64,000 bases of DNA, from assembly GCF_003595215.1 (NCBI RefSeq), contig NZ_QYZP01000003.1, positions 248,001 to 312,000 of the forward strand. The letters are read 5' to 3'. This document shows, piece after piece, positions 29,983-39,088 of the stretch. Source of the DNA: Nesterenkonia natronophila. GTDB lineage: Bacteria > Actinomycetota > Actinomycetes > Actinomycetales > Micrococcaceae. Position numbers and translations under genes: made by a program. Within the stretch, counting starts at the first letter, position 1, and each line of letters starts with the position of its first letter. Under the pieces are notes generated by a model. That model searched no databases and had not been told where the DNA came from. It was given only the letters and a program-made list of their open reading frames with translations.

Positions 29983-31020
29983 TCAGAGGACTCTTCCGGT
30001 CCGTCGAATGTGGCGTGCGAGTTCTTCGAGCCCCTGGTCGATGCTCACTCGCGGGGTCCAGTCAAGAACGGCTCGAGTATGCCGCTGATCGAACCAGTGA
30101 GCTGTCGACAGCTGCTCGGCCAAGAACCTGGTCATGGGCGGCTCATCCTCGTGGGGGCCGGTGACCTCCCACACCTTTTCCACGACTGACCCCACAGCCT
30201 TAGCGACAGCCGGGGGAAGCCGCAGCGAAGGTCTCCGTGCACCCCCTGCCTCAGCGATGCCCATCATCAACTCGCCGATCGGACGTGGTTCACCGTTAGT
30301 CACCACCAAGCGCCGGTCAGCCATGGGCAGCCCAGCGATGCGCGGCAGCCCACGCAGCCCCGAGACGAACGCGTCAACAGCGTTGTCGATGTAGAGCGTG
30401 TCTACTAGGGGGGCTCCACTGCCCAGCAGCGGCAGTCGGCCTGACTTGGCCCGGTCAATGATCCGTCTCGTCAGCTGGCCGTCACCGGGTCCCCAGACCA
30501 GATGGGGCCGAAGGATGAGCACGTTGATGCCAACTGAGCCTCGGGCTTCAGCAATCAGCTCAGCCTCAGCCTTGGTCCGCGCGTAGTGGCCGACCGCATG
30601 CTCTGGGTCAGCAGCACCGGCCGGAGCGCCCACCAGCGATTTGCCGGCGTGAGCGACTGACGGCGAGGAGACATGCAGCACATTGTCCACACCGGCAGCC
30701 CATGCTGCGTTGAAGAGCTGTTCAGTGCCGAGAATGTTGACCTGTTCGAAGTCTTCCCGGCGCCCTGAGACGGAAACCTTGGCGGCCATGTGAACGATTG
30801 CGTCCTGGCCTTCGACGGCTTCCTCGACGGCCCGAGCATCGCTGAGCGAACCACGGACGTCACGGACCTCAGGCAGAGCGGAGGGGCTGCGCTGGAAGGT
30901 GGTCACCCGGTAACCCAGTGCAGCCAATCGGGCTGCGACGCTGCGTCCGAGTAGGCCCGAAGCTCCGGTGACAAGCACCCGCGAAGGCGGCAAGATCTCG
31001 TGACGGCGCTGAGGTGTCAT
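29983..31020 (-). CDS. oleD: OleD: 2-alkyl-3-ketoacid reductase of olefin synthesis
   Basis: 345-residue NAD(P)-dependent enzyme of the 3beta-HSD/extended SDR family. In the Ole pathway OleD reduces the 2-alkyl-3-keto acid made by OleA to the 2-alkyl-3-hydroxy acid. The cofactor loop is VTGASGLLGRSVAARL (about 17-32), and the catalytic pair lies in GHYARTKAEAE (Y-x3-K). It continues with LRPHLVWGPGD and VDTLYIDNAVDAF, as in the 3beta-HSD family. It starts with the ATG at 31018-31020 in an ATGA overlap with oleBC. It is the last gene of oleA-oleBC-oleD, the order known from Micrococcus luteus. Confidence 0.9.
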   Translation of the reverse strand: MTPQRRHEILPPSRVLVTGASGLLGRSVAARLAALGYRVTTFQRSPSALPEVRDVRGSLSDARAVEEAVEGQDAIVHMAAKVSVSGRREDFEQVNILGTEQLFNAAWAAGVDNVLHVSSPSVAHAGKSLVGAPAGAADPEHAVGHYARTKAEAELIAEARGSVGINVLILRPHLVWGPGDGQLTRRIIDRAKSGRLPLLGSGAPLVDTLYIDNAVDAFVSGLRGLPRIAGLPMADRRLVVTNGEPRPIGELMMGIAEAGGARRPSLRLPPAVAKAVGSVVEKVWEVTGPHEDEPPMTRFLAEQLSTAHWFDQRHTRAVLDWTPRVSIDQGLEELARHIRRTGRVL

Positions 31021-33746
31021 GGTGCGCACACCCGGTCTCCAGAGAGGACTCTGTCAGACCATTCTGCTAAGGCAGTACGGTCAATTTTCGAGTTGTGTCT
31101 AATGTCGGTGGGAAGGTTGTCCACCACAAGTACAGCGGCGACTGGGACGTCAACGGAGGCCTCGCGCACTCGCCTACTGAGTTCAGGCAGAGCCAGTGGC
31201 GAAGAGCCCACTGATAACCGGTGCCCCGGGCAGGGCTCAATGATCACGACCACGGCTTGGGTCCCACGGGGTCCCACACCGACGGCGGCTGAACGCAAGA
31301 TCTCTGGGAGGGTGTCGACACGAGTTTCGACGGCGCCGGGGCCGATGGGGCCGGCCGGCGTTGTCATCACGTGCTGCAGTCGGCCTTGAATCCAGAGCCG
31401 TCCGGCGGTGTCGAAGTGGCCGATATCCCCGGTCCGGTGCCACAGTAGGCCGCGATGCCGGTCACGTCGAGATTTGCGGTCGGTCAACCACAATCGGTCG
31501 TACCCCGCTTTCAGGTGCGCTGCCGAGACGACGATTTCGCTGAGAACACCAGGGTCAGCATCCGGCTCACTGAGGCTTTCCGACGGCTCTCCCAGTTCAT
31601 CGAGGGGCGCGACAGCAAACTCGACACCCTCCACTGCCCTGCCCACGCAGACACCGAGCTGCTCAGTTTCCATAGCTGTGTGAATCTGCTGCCGGGTGAT
31701 GTCAGTCTGCAGCAGTCCCTCGGTCATCCCGTAGGGGGTGTGCAAGTCAGCCTCTGGGAAGAGCTGCTGCACCCGGTCCAGCAGGTCCGGATGCACTGGT
31801 GCCCCCGCGGAGAGCACGAGACGAATCCGGTGCAGTGCGGCGGTCTGGTCAGCTGAGAGTCCTTCAGAGGTGGCGACCACATTGGCGAGGGCCGCGGGTG
31901 ATCCGAAAAACATAGTGGCCTCGCCGGCAGCGGCCGCAGAGGCCACGGCGCTGGCGGTCAGGGTGGCCGGTTTTGTCACCGTCATATCCGGGGTGACGGA
32001 GGTCGCGCCGATAGCCGGACCCAGCAGGGCAAATGGCGCAAAGCCGGCGATCAGAGAAGCCCCGGGGTTAACAGCGAAGGTGTGTCTGAGGAGCGCCACC
32101 AGGGCACCCAGCCGGCGGTGTGTGTAGACCACACCCTTGGCCGGTCCGGTGGAACCGGAAGTGAACAGAATAGCGGCGTGAGCCTCAGGGTCTGGAACCG
32201 GAACTGCTTCGAGTGTGGTTGAACTGCCGCGGCGCAGCAGCCGCTCCACAGAAGCTTCTGCGGAGACGATTCTCGCTGTCCTGGGCGTGAGTGCATCAAC
32301 GCTGATCCGTCTGCCGGGCCAGCCCAGTGCGCTGGCGACGAGAAGGCCGGGCCTCTCCCCGATGACCCAGTCGGGCCACGCGCTGCGCACCGCCCGCGTC
32401 ATGCCCTTCAGACCGAGTCCTGCGTCAGCCACGACGGCCACCGCCCCGAGCCGCAGACAGGCGTAGAGGATTGCGGTGAGCTGGTTTCCGGGTTGCACCA
32501 GCAGACTCACCCGGTCACCGCTGCGCATACCCTGCTCATAGAATCCAGTGGCGAGGGAGTCAACCTGTGACTTCAGCTCTGCCCAACTGACCTGAGCGGT
32601 GTGCTCGTCGGTGAGCTGCACCGCCGCCGGGGCATCTCGCCGCCAGGACGCCGCCATCTGGTCCAGCTGGTGATGTAAGGCTGTCACCTCTTCGGCTGCT
32701 GGGGGAGAGACTGAGGTGACAGTCTCCCCTTCTCGGAAAGTATCGCCGAGCCAGGTGAAGAGCACCTTCGCTATGTCTCGGTCCTCTGCGAGGAGGTGTC
32801 CGGCGCCTTCGAAGCGGTGAAGGTCCGCCTTCGGAAGGCGAGCAAGCAGATCGTGGAGGTACCGGTCGCGGAAGACCGGGTCTTTGGGACCCCACATGAG
32901 CAAAGCGGGTTTCTTCCACTCGCGCAGACCTGCTGAGTGCTCTTCCAGCACATTGCGGGAAACGTGCTGCGTTGTTGCGGGTATGTCGGCGACGAATCCC
33001 CCAATGCCGCCGCGGCTCCAGCGTGAAACGTAGGGTGCACGGTAGGCGCCTGCCACCTCGCTGGGGAGGCCCCCGTCCGCCAGGCTCAGTGTGACACGAA
33101 GGAAGGCGTCGGTCAGCACCGTAGCGCTGGGCAGCACTCCGGGAGCCATGGCTGCACGCAGAGCAGGGGGCACCGCCTCTGCAGTGGGATGATCCACGGC
33201 AGTGTTCAGCGAGACCACGGCGTCGACAGTTTCGCTGTTGCGCACGGCCCAGGCCAGCGAGATGGCTCCTCCCCAATCGTGACCGAGGGTCACTACAGGT
33301 TTGTCGAGGTCAAGGTCCAGAGCAGCAGCGAGCCCATCGAGGTCAGCCAACCGCTGGCTGAGCCTACGGTAGCTCGTGGCTGCCGGTGCGGGCGGTTCGG
33401 TGTGGGCCAACCGATCGGAGAATCCCATGTCCAGTTGGTCCGGTGCGATCACCCGCCATGCGGAAAGCGGCCCGGCGTGTTGCACTGAGGCCTCGAGCAC
33501 AGCGCGCCACATATATGACCAGGTCGGGTTGCCGTGCAGAGCAAGAATCGTTCCGGTGGGCCTGAGACCCCGATCCTCCAGAAGCGGGCCGGTGTCCAAG
33601 ACATGAAAGGTGTGAGGACCGTCGGAGGACTCGGCGGTCACTAAGCGAGACCATCGCGGGTCCATACCGGGCAGTGGCGTCTTCCTCAGCGCTTCCGCAG
33701 GCAGGCGCGCACCCCGTGCCGGAAGGGAGCGCCACCACCTCACCAT
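31017..33746 (-). CDS. oleBC: OleBC: fused beta-lactone decarboxylase and beta-lactone synthetase
   Basis: 909-residue two-domain protein. The first 330 residues are an alpha/beta hydrolase of the haloalkane-dehalogenase type with nucleophile Asp157 in LGHDWGGAISL; in OleB this releases CO2 from the beta-lactone to leave a cis-olefin. The rest (about 345-905) is an acyl-adenylate-forming domain with AAILFTSGSTGPAKGVVYTHR, TPYGMTEG and LLWHRTGDIGHFDTAGRLWIQGR; in OleC it closes the hydroxy acid into a beta-lactone with ATP. The fusion is typical of Micrococcaceae; Xanthomonas and Stenotrophomonas have separate genes. It overlaps oleA by 7 bp and oleD by 4 bp, so translation is coupled. Confidence 0.93.
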   Translation of the reverse strand: MVRWWRSLPARGARLPAEALRKTPLPGMDPRWSRLVTAESSDGPHTFHVLDTGPLLEDRGLRPTGTILALHGNPTWSYMWRAVLEASVQHAGPLSAWRVIAPDQLDMGFSDRLAHTEPPAPAATSYRRLSQRLADLDGLAAALDLDLDKPVVTLGHDWGGAISLAWAVRNSETVDAVVSLNTAVDHPTAEAVPPALRAAMAPGVLPSATVLTDAFLRVTLSLADGGLPSEVAGAYRAPYVSRWSRGGIGGFVADIPATTQHVSRNVLEEHSAGLREWKKPALLMWGPKDPVFRDRYLHDLLARLPKADLHRFEGAGHLLAEDRDIAKVLFTWLGDTFREGETVTSVSPPAAEEVTALHHQLDQMAASWRRDAPAAVQLTDEHTAQVSWAELKSQVDSLATGFYEQGMRSGDRVSLLVQPGNQLTAILYACLRLGAVAVVADAGLGLKGMTRAVRSAWPDWVIGERPGLLVASALGWPGRRISVDALTPRTARIVSAEASVERLLRRGSSTTLEAVPVPDPEAHAAILFTSGSTGPAKGVVYTHRRLGALVALLRHTFAVNPGASLIAGFAPFALLGPAIGATSVTPDMTVTKPATLTASAVASAAAAGEATMFFGSPAALANVVATSEGLSADQTAALHRIRLVLSAGAPVHPDLLDRVQQLFPEADLHTPYGMTEGLLQTDITRQQIHTAMETEQLGVCVGRAVEGVEFAVAPLDELGEPSESLSEPDADPGVLSEIVVSAAHLKAGYDRLWLTDRKSRRDRHRGLLWHRTGDIGHFDTAGRLWIQGRLQHVMTTPAGPIGPGAVETRVDTLPEILRSAAVGVGPRGTQAVVVIIEPCPGHRLSVGSSPLALPELSRRVREASVDVPVAAVLVVDNLPTDIRHNSKIDRTALAEWSDRVLSGDRVCAP

Positions 33747-34789
33747 TGGATCTCAACCATGGCCGTGTTCAGCCCCGACCCGACCCCCATGCACAACACT
33801 CGGGCTCCTGCGAACAGGCTCCCGGCATTGGCTTCGCGGGCCAAAGTGATGGGAAGTGAAGCTGGACCCACGTTGCCCAGCTCGGGATAGGTCACCGGCA
33901 CGCGTTTCTTGTCGAGTTTGGCGGCCTTGATGATCGACGAGGTGTGCAGCTGCGACACTTGGTGGGTGACGTAGGAGTCCATTTGCTGCCAGTCAAAGTG
34001 CGTCTTGGCATCCTTCCATGCGTCCATTACCAGCTCTAGGCCGCCGTCCAGGAGGCCCCGGGCGTCGGTGAACATACCACGGTGGTCTCCGACGCAGAGC
34101 CCGTGGTGCTGGGTGGCCGCTCGCGTGACACCGCCGATGATCCGGTGACCCTCTGGATGTGCGTCAGCTGGACCGACGACAGCTGCCGCAGCACCGCATC
34201 CGAGTGTGAGGGAGGCGAACTCACTCATGAAATCCTCCCTGGAGAGCCCATCTTCCAGTGAATTGATGCGGTCGATGGTTGCGTCCTGCACTTTGCGCGC
34301 GTCTTCACCATTAACGATCAGCACGTACTTGACTTGGCCGGCGTCGATGAGCGAGCTGGCCAGTGTGATGGCGTTAACAAAACCCAGACAAGCATTGGTG
34401 ATGTCGAAGTTCATAGCCGAGCTCGGCAGTCCCAGTTCGTGGTGCAGGGCCACTGCGACAGACGGCTCCAGCTGCTCTCTGCTCACGGAGGTGTTGATCA
34501 TCATCGAGACCTCTGAGGGATCAATTCCAGCAGCGTCCAAAGCTTTCCGACCGGCGAGCACCGTTCCAGCCCGAACGTCACCGTCAGCCCGCCAATTTCG
34601 CCGGGCGCGCACACCTGCGACTCGCTGCAGCAGCCCGGTGGGAAGTCTCAGCCTTTTCAGAGCATCGGCAAGCCGTTGATCCAGGTGCTTAGAAGTGAGC
34701 ACCTCCGGCGCCTCTACCTCTGTCACTGACAGAAGCGCGGCATTGCGGTGGTGGAATGTCGCGTTTCCGTCGCTCTGGTTTTCAAGCAC
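33740..34789 (-). CDS. oleA: OleA: acyl-CoA head-to-head condensing enzyme
   Basis: 349-residue thiolase-superfamily enzyme joining two long-chain acyl-CoAs by a non-decarboxylative Claisen condensation. The nucleophile is Cys134 in DITNACLGF. His276 (YVTHQVSQLH), Asn306 (ELGNVGPAS) and Glu108 (EQLEPS) all lie exactly nine positions before the Xanthomonas campestris OleA residues Cys143, His285, Asn315 and Glu117, so the full catalytic set is present and the assignment over FabH is firm. The start is the GTG at 34787-34789; the nearby ATG at 34796 is out of frame. It is the first gene of the ole operon and divergent from the next gene. Confidence 0.94.
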   Translation of the reverse strand: MLENQSDGNATFHHRNAALLSVTEVEAPEVLTSKHLDQRLADALKRLRLPTGLLQRVAGVRARRNWRADGDVRAGTVLAGRKALDAAGIDPSEVSMMINTSVSREQLEPSVAVALHHELGLPSSAMNFDITNACLGFVNAITLASSLIDAGQVKYVLIVNGEDARKVQDATIDRINSLEDGLSREDFMSEFASLTLGCGAAAAVVGPADAHPEGHRIIGGVTRAATQHHGLCVGDHRGMFTDARGLLDGGLELVMDAWKDAKTHFDWQQMDSYVTHQVSQLHTSSIIKAAKLDKKRVPVTYPELGNVGPASLPITLAREANAGSLFAGARVLCMGVGSGLNTAMVEIQW

Positions 34790-34881
34790 CGGTCCATTAT
34801 CCAGAATCCAGCTGTCCGCAGCGAATCGAAACCGTGACGTTTCGAGAATGCACTAGGCCGCCGGCGATACTATGGAGGGCT

Positions 34882-35496
34882 ATGGGCACATCCACTGTCT
34901 CTCTGAAAGAGGCCATCGACCGCGGCGGGTTCTACCCGTCCCTGGTGCATCACACCGTAACGGAGGCCCTCGACGGCCGCGAACCTGAACAGCAGATCGT
35001 TCACGTTGATACTCATTTCGACTTCGAAGAGGTCCACCGACACATCACCGTCCTGGTGCTGGCCGAAGACGTGATGGTGGTGGCGCACCTGGACGATCAT
35101 GACGCTGAAGAAGACCGTCCGTTCCAGCACGAGGACTCAGGCCCCTCCGGCTCCTCGGAGGTGGTGGCGCGAATCTCCACCGAGGTGGTCCCCGTCGTAC
35201 GGCTCCGCTCGCTGATCCTCTCCGAGGTCCACCGCAGACCTGATGAGTTCCGACCGGACCGCGGTTTGGCCGAGGTCTCACTCAACATCAATTGGACCGG
35301 CAGCGCGCGGTTCGACTCTATGCCGGCAGACTGCGGCAACCCCGACTGCGTGGCCGATCACGGTGACACCGGCACGGTGGTTCCTGAAGACGTGACCCTG
35401 CGCATCGCCGCTACGGCTGAGGGCGACACCGCAGTGGATGAGGCGCGCAGCTTCGTCCGCGCTCTGCGCCGAGCGACCGTCAAATACTCGCGCTGA
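34882..35496 (+). CDS. Conserved actinobacterial protein, DUF5998-like
   Basis: 204-residue cytosolic protein that I recognise only as the conserved actinobacterial family found next to the phosphodiesterase and sepH genes (DUF5998, from memory). It begins SLKEAIDRGGFYPSLVHHTVTEALDGRE, then has HVDTHFDFEEVHRHITVLVLAEDVMVVAHLDDH. A later part has two Cys in ADCGNPDCVADHG, possibly a metal site, and a C-terminal LRIAATAEGDTAVDEARSFVRALRRAT. The ATG at 34882 follows GGAGGG very closely. The next gene starts 2 bp after its stop. Function unknown. Confidence 0.75.
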   Translation: MGTSTVSLKEAIDRGGFYPSLVHHTVTEALDGREPEQQIVHVDTHFDFEEVHRHITVLVLAEDVMVVAHLDDHDAEEDRPFQHEDSGPSGSSEVVARISTEVVPVVRLRSLILSEVHRRPDEFRPDRGLAEVSLNINWTGSARFDSMPADCGNPDCVADHGDTGTVVPEDVTLRIAATAEGDTAVDEARSFVRALRRATVKYSR

Positions 35497-35498
35497 GC

Positions 35499-36710
35499 AT
35501 GTCGACGAATACCATGCCCGAGGCGCCGGACAATGCCGGGCGGCACCTTCGTCATGTCCTGACCTCGACAGCAGCTGCGCTTGGGGTGCGGGGGTTCACC
35601 AATCAGCTCGGCATCCCTCCCGCGAGTATCGGTGTCGTAGTACTGGCCGACGGGTTGGGGGATCAGCTTCTGGCTGCGCACTCTGGGCACGCACGCTTCC
35701 TAGCGGGGGCCTGGCGGTGCCGCTCCTCCGCCCGAATACTGGATACTGGGGCGCCGACAACCACAGCGTCGTCGCTGGCCAGTCTGGGCACAGGGTTATC
35801 ACCGGGACAGCATGGTCTGGTCGGATATGACGTGTTTGCACCCGACGTGGGCAGGGTGGTCAATATGCTGGGCCAGTGGGACGATGACGTTGATCCCCTC
35901 ACCTGGCAGCCCTACCCCACGGTGTTCGAGCAGACCGCCGCCTCTGGCGCGAAGGTGCTGACATCCTCCCGACCCCAGTTCCGGGATTCCGCGCTGACCC
36001 GCGCCGCGCTCCGCGGCGGTGAGTTTGCGGGCGCGGAGACCCTGGAGCAGCGATTCAACCTGGCCGCTGAGTGGATACGCAGCAAGAGGCCCATCCCAGG
36101 GAGCCTGCAGCGCGGGCGTCCCGATCCGCTCATGGTGTACCTCTACGTCGACGAGCTCGACAAGACTGGCCATCGGGCGGGTGCTGGCTCCGAGCCGTGG
36201 ATCCGAATGCTTGAGGCGCTCGACGCCGCAATTTCACGGTTCAGCCGACAGCTTTCACATGATTTCGGCGAGCAGGCAACAGTTCTGCTCACCGCTGATC
36301 ACGGCATGGTCAATATTTCCGAGGACTGTCGGATAGACATCACAGGGCGAGCAGACCTACTGGAGGGTGTTTCCCACACCGGCGGTGAACCCCGGTTCCT
36401 GCACCTCTATGCTGAGAACGCGCGGTATACGGAGCATGTCGCTGCGCAGTGGCGAGCAGTCTTCGGCGACCAGGCCTGGGTGATGACCCGTCAACAGGCG
36501 ATGGAAGAGGGCTGGTTCGGCAAGGTTGACCAACGCGTACTGCCACGTATTGGCGACGTTCTGGTCGCGGTCCATGGAGAGCTGGCTCTCTTCCACACTG
36601 AGCGGACGGGCGACGCGCCGTTGAAGATGGTTGGGCAGCACGGGTCGCTCACCGAGGCTGAGCGGCGTGTCCCACTGCTGGAGCTCACCGCTCGGAGTCT
36701 CGGCGGGTGA
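35499..36710 (+). CDS. Alkaline phosphatase superfamily phosphodiesterase
   Basis: 403-residue enzyme of the type I phosphodiesterase/nucleotide pyrophosphatase family. Visible are the first metal motif VVVLADGLGDQLL, the Thr nucleophile region TGAPTTTASSLASLGTG, a YLYVDELDKTGHRAG motif with Asp and His metal ligands, and VLLTADHGMVNI with the Asp-His pair, then a late His in GVSHTGGEPRFLHLY. The substrate is unknown (phosphodiester or pyrophosphate). Two bp separate it from the DUF5998-like gene, so they are co-transcribed. It is convergent with sepH. Confidence 0.88.
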   Translation: MSTNTMPEAPDNAGRHLRHVLTSTAAALGVRGFTNQLGIPPASIGVVVLADGLGDQLLAAHSGHARFLAGAWRCRSSARILDTGAPTTTASSLASLGTGLSPGQHGLVGYDVFAPDVGRVVNMLGQWDDDVDPLTWQPYPTVFEQTAASGAKVLTSSRPQFRDSALTRAALRGGEFAGAETLEQRFNLAAEWIRSKRPIPGSLQRGRPDPLMVYLYVDELDKTGHRAGAGSEPWIRMLEALDAAISRFSRQLSHDFGEQATVLLTADHGMVNISEDCRIDITGRADLLEGVSHTGGEPRFLHLYAENARYTEHVAAQWRAVFGDQAWVMTRQQAMEEGWFGKVDQRVLPRIGDVLVAVHGELALFHTERTGDAPLKMVGQHGSLTEAERRVPLLELTARSLGG

Positions 36711-36727
36711 GTGATGGTGGCTGCGCG

Positions 36728-37900
36728 TCAGTCCTTGTTGCCGAAAAGGATGTCATCCCACCGAGGCATCGTCGGACGCCTTGATGGGCCGCGCTTCTTC
36801 GGTCGCGGTGGTGAAACCTCTCCCTCATCCTCCTGTTCGGAGGCGCTCTCCTCTGCGGCAGATTGAGGCTCACCGGAATTCTCTTCGTAGCTGAATCCCC
36901 AGGCATCAGTAGTGTCGGTCACCGCCTCTTCAGCGTGGGGCGCAGACTCCTCTGGCTCCTCCGGCTCCTCAGCCATTCCGGGAAGTGTGTCCGTGCGCTG
37001 TTCCTCAGCGGGCGGGCTAACGGCCTTTTCATCGCGGGTCAGCAGAGTGGCGAGCTTATCGTCACCTGACTCGTCGGTTCCTAGACGCTGGCCGCGGCGT
37101 GCGCGGAGAAGGTCGAGCAGGCCCTCGTGATCAGCACCATCGCCGGTGGATGGCACGGGCTGGACTGGCGGTTCCGGAGTGCGGGGAGTGTGCGGCTCGG
37201 TCTCGTCGTCGACGTTGAACGGTCTGTCGACCGCAGTCAAGCGCCGAGGACTGCTTGGTGTGCGAGTCACCGGGGGAAGCGAACTCAGCGACTCGGCCCA
37301 TTTGTTCTCCGGCCGCACGGTTCGTACCGCGGGGTCGAATGTCCATTCCGCCGGCGGCTTCTGTCCGATCCCCGCAGCATGGGTGTCTGAGGAGGCCGCA
37401 TCGAAGTCACAGGTGACCGCCCATCGACCGTCGTCGCGGCGCCAGGCGTCCCAGGTCATTGACTCCAGGGCTACTCCCATGGAGCGCAGCCGTACCGTCA
37501 CCATCGCCTCTAAGGTCGCCGGTCCGTCTCCGAAAGCCAACCTGTGCTGCTCTGCTGTGGAGGCCTGGGCCACCACAGTGTCCTTCGCACGGGCGGCACG
37601 GTACGCTCGCTCATCCGCTACCGGCCCGGCGTAGCGCAGGACGTGCTCACGGGTCAGCCCAGAATCTTCCACGACCTCCTCGAGAGTCGCACCAGCGCGC
37701 AGCCGAGCTTGAATGGCGCGCGGAGACAGGGCGGGTGGCTCAGTCTTCTTCTCAGCGGGGGAAGCCGCGCGTGCCAGAGCGGCACGCAGCGACTGGTCCA
37801 CAGGGAGGCCATACTCGGCGTCGGACCCGTCAGAGAGCAGCAGCCGGGGTGCTTGGCGTTCCGTCCCTGGGTCGACCCCCACGATCCGCAGATCCTGCAT
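36728..37900 (-). CDS. sepH: SepH septation protein
   Basis: 390-residue actinobacterial cell-division protein; in Streptomyces and Mycobacterium SepH binds FtsZ and promotes filament assembly. The N-terminus MQDLRIVGVDPGTERQAPRLLLSDG followed by LSPRAIQARLRAGATLEEVVEDSGLTREHVLRYAGPV is the DUF3071 domain with its helix-turn-helix. A long acidic, Pro/Ser/Glu-rich disordered part follows, with conserved WDDILFG near the C-terminus. The ATG at 37898-37900 has GGAGGA 8 bases upstream. Its neighbours DUF4193, DUF3093 and dut keep the usual actinobacterial order. Confidence 0.92.
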   Translation of the reverse strand: MQDLRIVGVDPGTERQAPRLLLSDGSDAEYGLPVDQSLRAALARAASPAEKKTEPPALSPRAIQARLRAGATLEEVVEDSGLTREHVLRYAGPVADERAYRAARAKDTVVAQASTAEQHRLAFGDGPATLEAMVTVRLRSMGVALESMTWDAWRRDDGRWAVTCDFDAASSDTHAAGIGQKPPAEWTFDPAVRTVRPENKWAESLSSLPPVTRTPSSPRRLTAVDRPFNVDDETEPHTPRTPEPPVQPVPSTGDGADHEGLLDLLRARRGQRLGTDESGDDKLATLLTRDEKAVSPPAEEQRTDTLPGMAEEPEEPEESAPHAEEAVTDTTDAWGFSYEENSGEPQSAAEESASEQEDEGEVSPPRPKKRGPSRRPTMPRWDDILFGNKD

Positions 37901-38141
37901 CAGCAGTGTCCTCCGTGTGAAATCGGTGGTGTGGTCATGTGTTTGGGCAACTGTATCGCGGAGCACAACAGTTGACGGAGGAGCGGCTCAACCCCACCTG
38001 GAAGGATTGAGCTTGTAACCTGTTGACTCCGACTTGTCACAAGGCACGTGATACGACACAATCTGTGCGACCTCACTCGTTTGCCGGGCCTGCACCGACC
38101 TGGGCGAAAGACGCACGAACCACCATTGGAGCACCAAGAAT

Positions 38142-38438
38142 ATGGCGACCGATTACGATGCCCCGCGCAAGAACGAAGACGACGTTAGCGAAGACTCGAT
38201 CGAGGAACTCAAGAACCGCTCCACCAACCGCCAGTCCGCGGTGGTGGACGAGGATGAGACTGAGGCTGCCGAAGGCTTCGAGCTGCCCGGGGCCGACCTC
38301 TCCGATGAGGAGCTCCAGGTACGCGTACTTCCCGCCCAGTCTGACGAGTTCACCTGTACCTCCTGCTTCCTGGTAAGGCACCGGTCGCAGGCTATCGAGG
38401 GTCCCAGCGGACTGGTCTGCAAAGACTGCGAGGACTGA
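38142..38438 (+). CDS. DUF4193 family zinc-ribbon-like protein
   Basis: 98-residue protein of the actinobacterial DUF4193 family. The N-terminal part is acidic and disordered (MATDYDAPRKNEDDVSEDSIEELK). The C-terminus has two CxxC pairs, FTCTSCFLVRHRSQ and LVCKDCED, almost certainly a zinc ribbon. The function is not established; a nucleic-acid or RNA polymerase role is often suggested for such proteins and is speculative. A 241-bp gap separates it from sepH (divergent), and it is convergent with DUF3093. Confidence 0.9.
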   Translation: MATDYDAPRKNEDDVSEDSIEELKNRSTNRQSAVVDEDETEAAEGFELPGADLSDEELQVRVLPAQSDEFTCTSCFLVRHRSQAIEGPSGLVCKDCED

Positions 38439-38477
38439 AGTCCCACTTTCCCTCGGGCCGGCGGGCCTAGGATGTGC

Positions 38478-38960
38478 TCAGTCTTCGGTGACTGAGACGC
38501 CGCTGGTCTGCACCGGCTCGTGGGACCCCATTGCCGCCAAGAGCTTCTCGGGCTGCCGGGTGGAGAACAGCCAGTACGGTGTCGAATCCTGATCGTCGGT
38601 GATCTCAGCTGTGACGACCGGATCTATCCACCCCCTGATGCACTGATAGCTGCGTGCATCGAATCCAGGCCCCAACTGCTCGCGAGCGGCCCCGCCGCGG
38701 TGAGCGACTACATGTCCGATGTGCCGGCGCTCGATCTGGGCTCTTCCTACCTTGAGCGTGTGATCAGTCACCTCGATCCGGGGTGTGATGGCCAATAGCG
38801 CCGCGGCGCAGGCTGCGACACCTATGATCATTGCGATCATGCCGGGACCGATACCGATGGGGAAGAAGATAGTGGAGAACGAACCGCCGATGATGACCCC
38901 AGCGACCCAGATCCACCAAGCGGGCCACAACTTCTCGACGTAACGTACAGAATCACTCAT
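38478..38960 (-). CDS. DUF3093 family membrane protein
   Basis: 160-residue protein with two transmembrane helices near the N-terminus (WPAWWIWVAGVIIGGSFSTIFFPI and GMIAMIIGVAACAAALLAI, about 10-55). A soluble C-terminal domain follows with IEVTDHTLKVGRAQIERRHIG, ARSYQCIRGWIDPVVTAEI and DDQDSTPYWLFSTRQPEKLLAAM, the DUF3093 signature. The topology puts this domain probably in the cytoplasm. Function unknown. It is transcribed away from dut across a 128-bp promoter region. Confidence 0.88.
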   Translation of the reverse strand: MSDSVRYVEKLWPAWWIWVAGVIIGGSFSTIFFPIGIGPGMIAMIIGVAACAAALLAITPRIEVTDHTLKVGRAQIERRHIGHVVAHRGGAAREQLGPGFDARSYQCIRGWIDPVVTAEITDDQDSTPYWLFSTRQPEKLLAAMGSHEPVQTSGVSVTED

Positions 38961-39053
38961 AGGTTCTATCGTCGCATGGAAATGAGGGCCGCCACAGGCG
39001 CCGATTGCTGCATAACTCTCTACGCAGGGGCGGATTAGGCAACCACCAGCATC

Positions 39054-39080
39054 ATTGTCGGATGAACTAGCCGGTAGAAT
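39054..39080 (+). promoter_or_regulatory. Candidate dut promoter
   Basis: TAGAAT at 39075-39080 is a good -10 hexamer 8 bases before the dut GTG. A TTGTCG at 39054-39059 is a weak -35 with short (15-nt) spacing. The transcript would begin 2-3 bases before the start codon. Confidence 0.4.
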
Positions 39081-39088
39081 CAGGAAAC

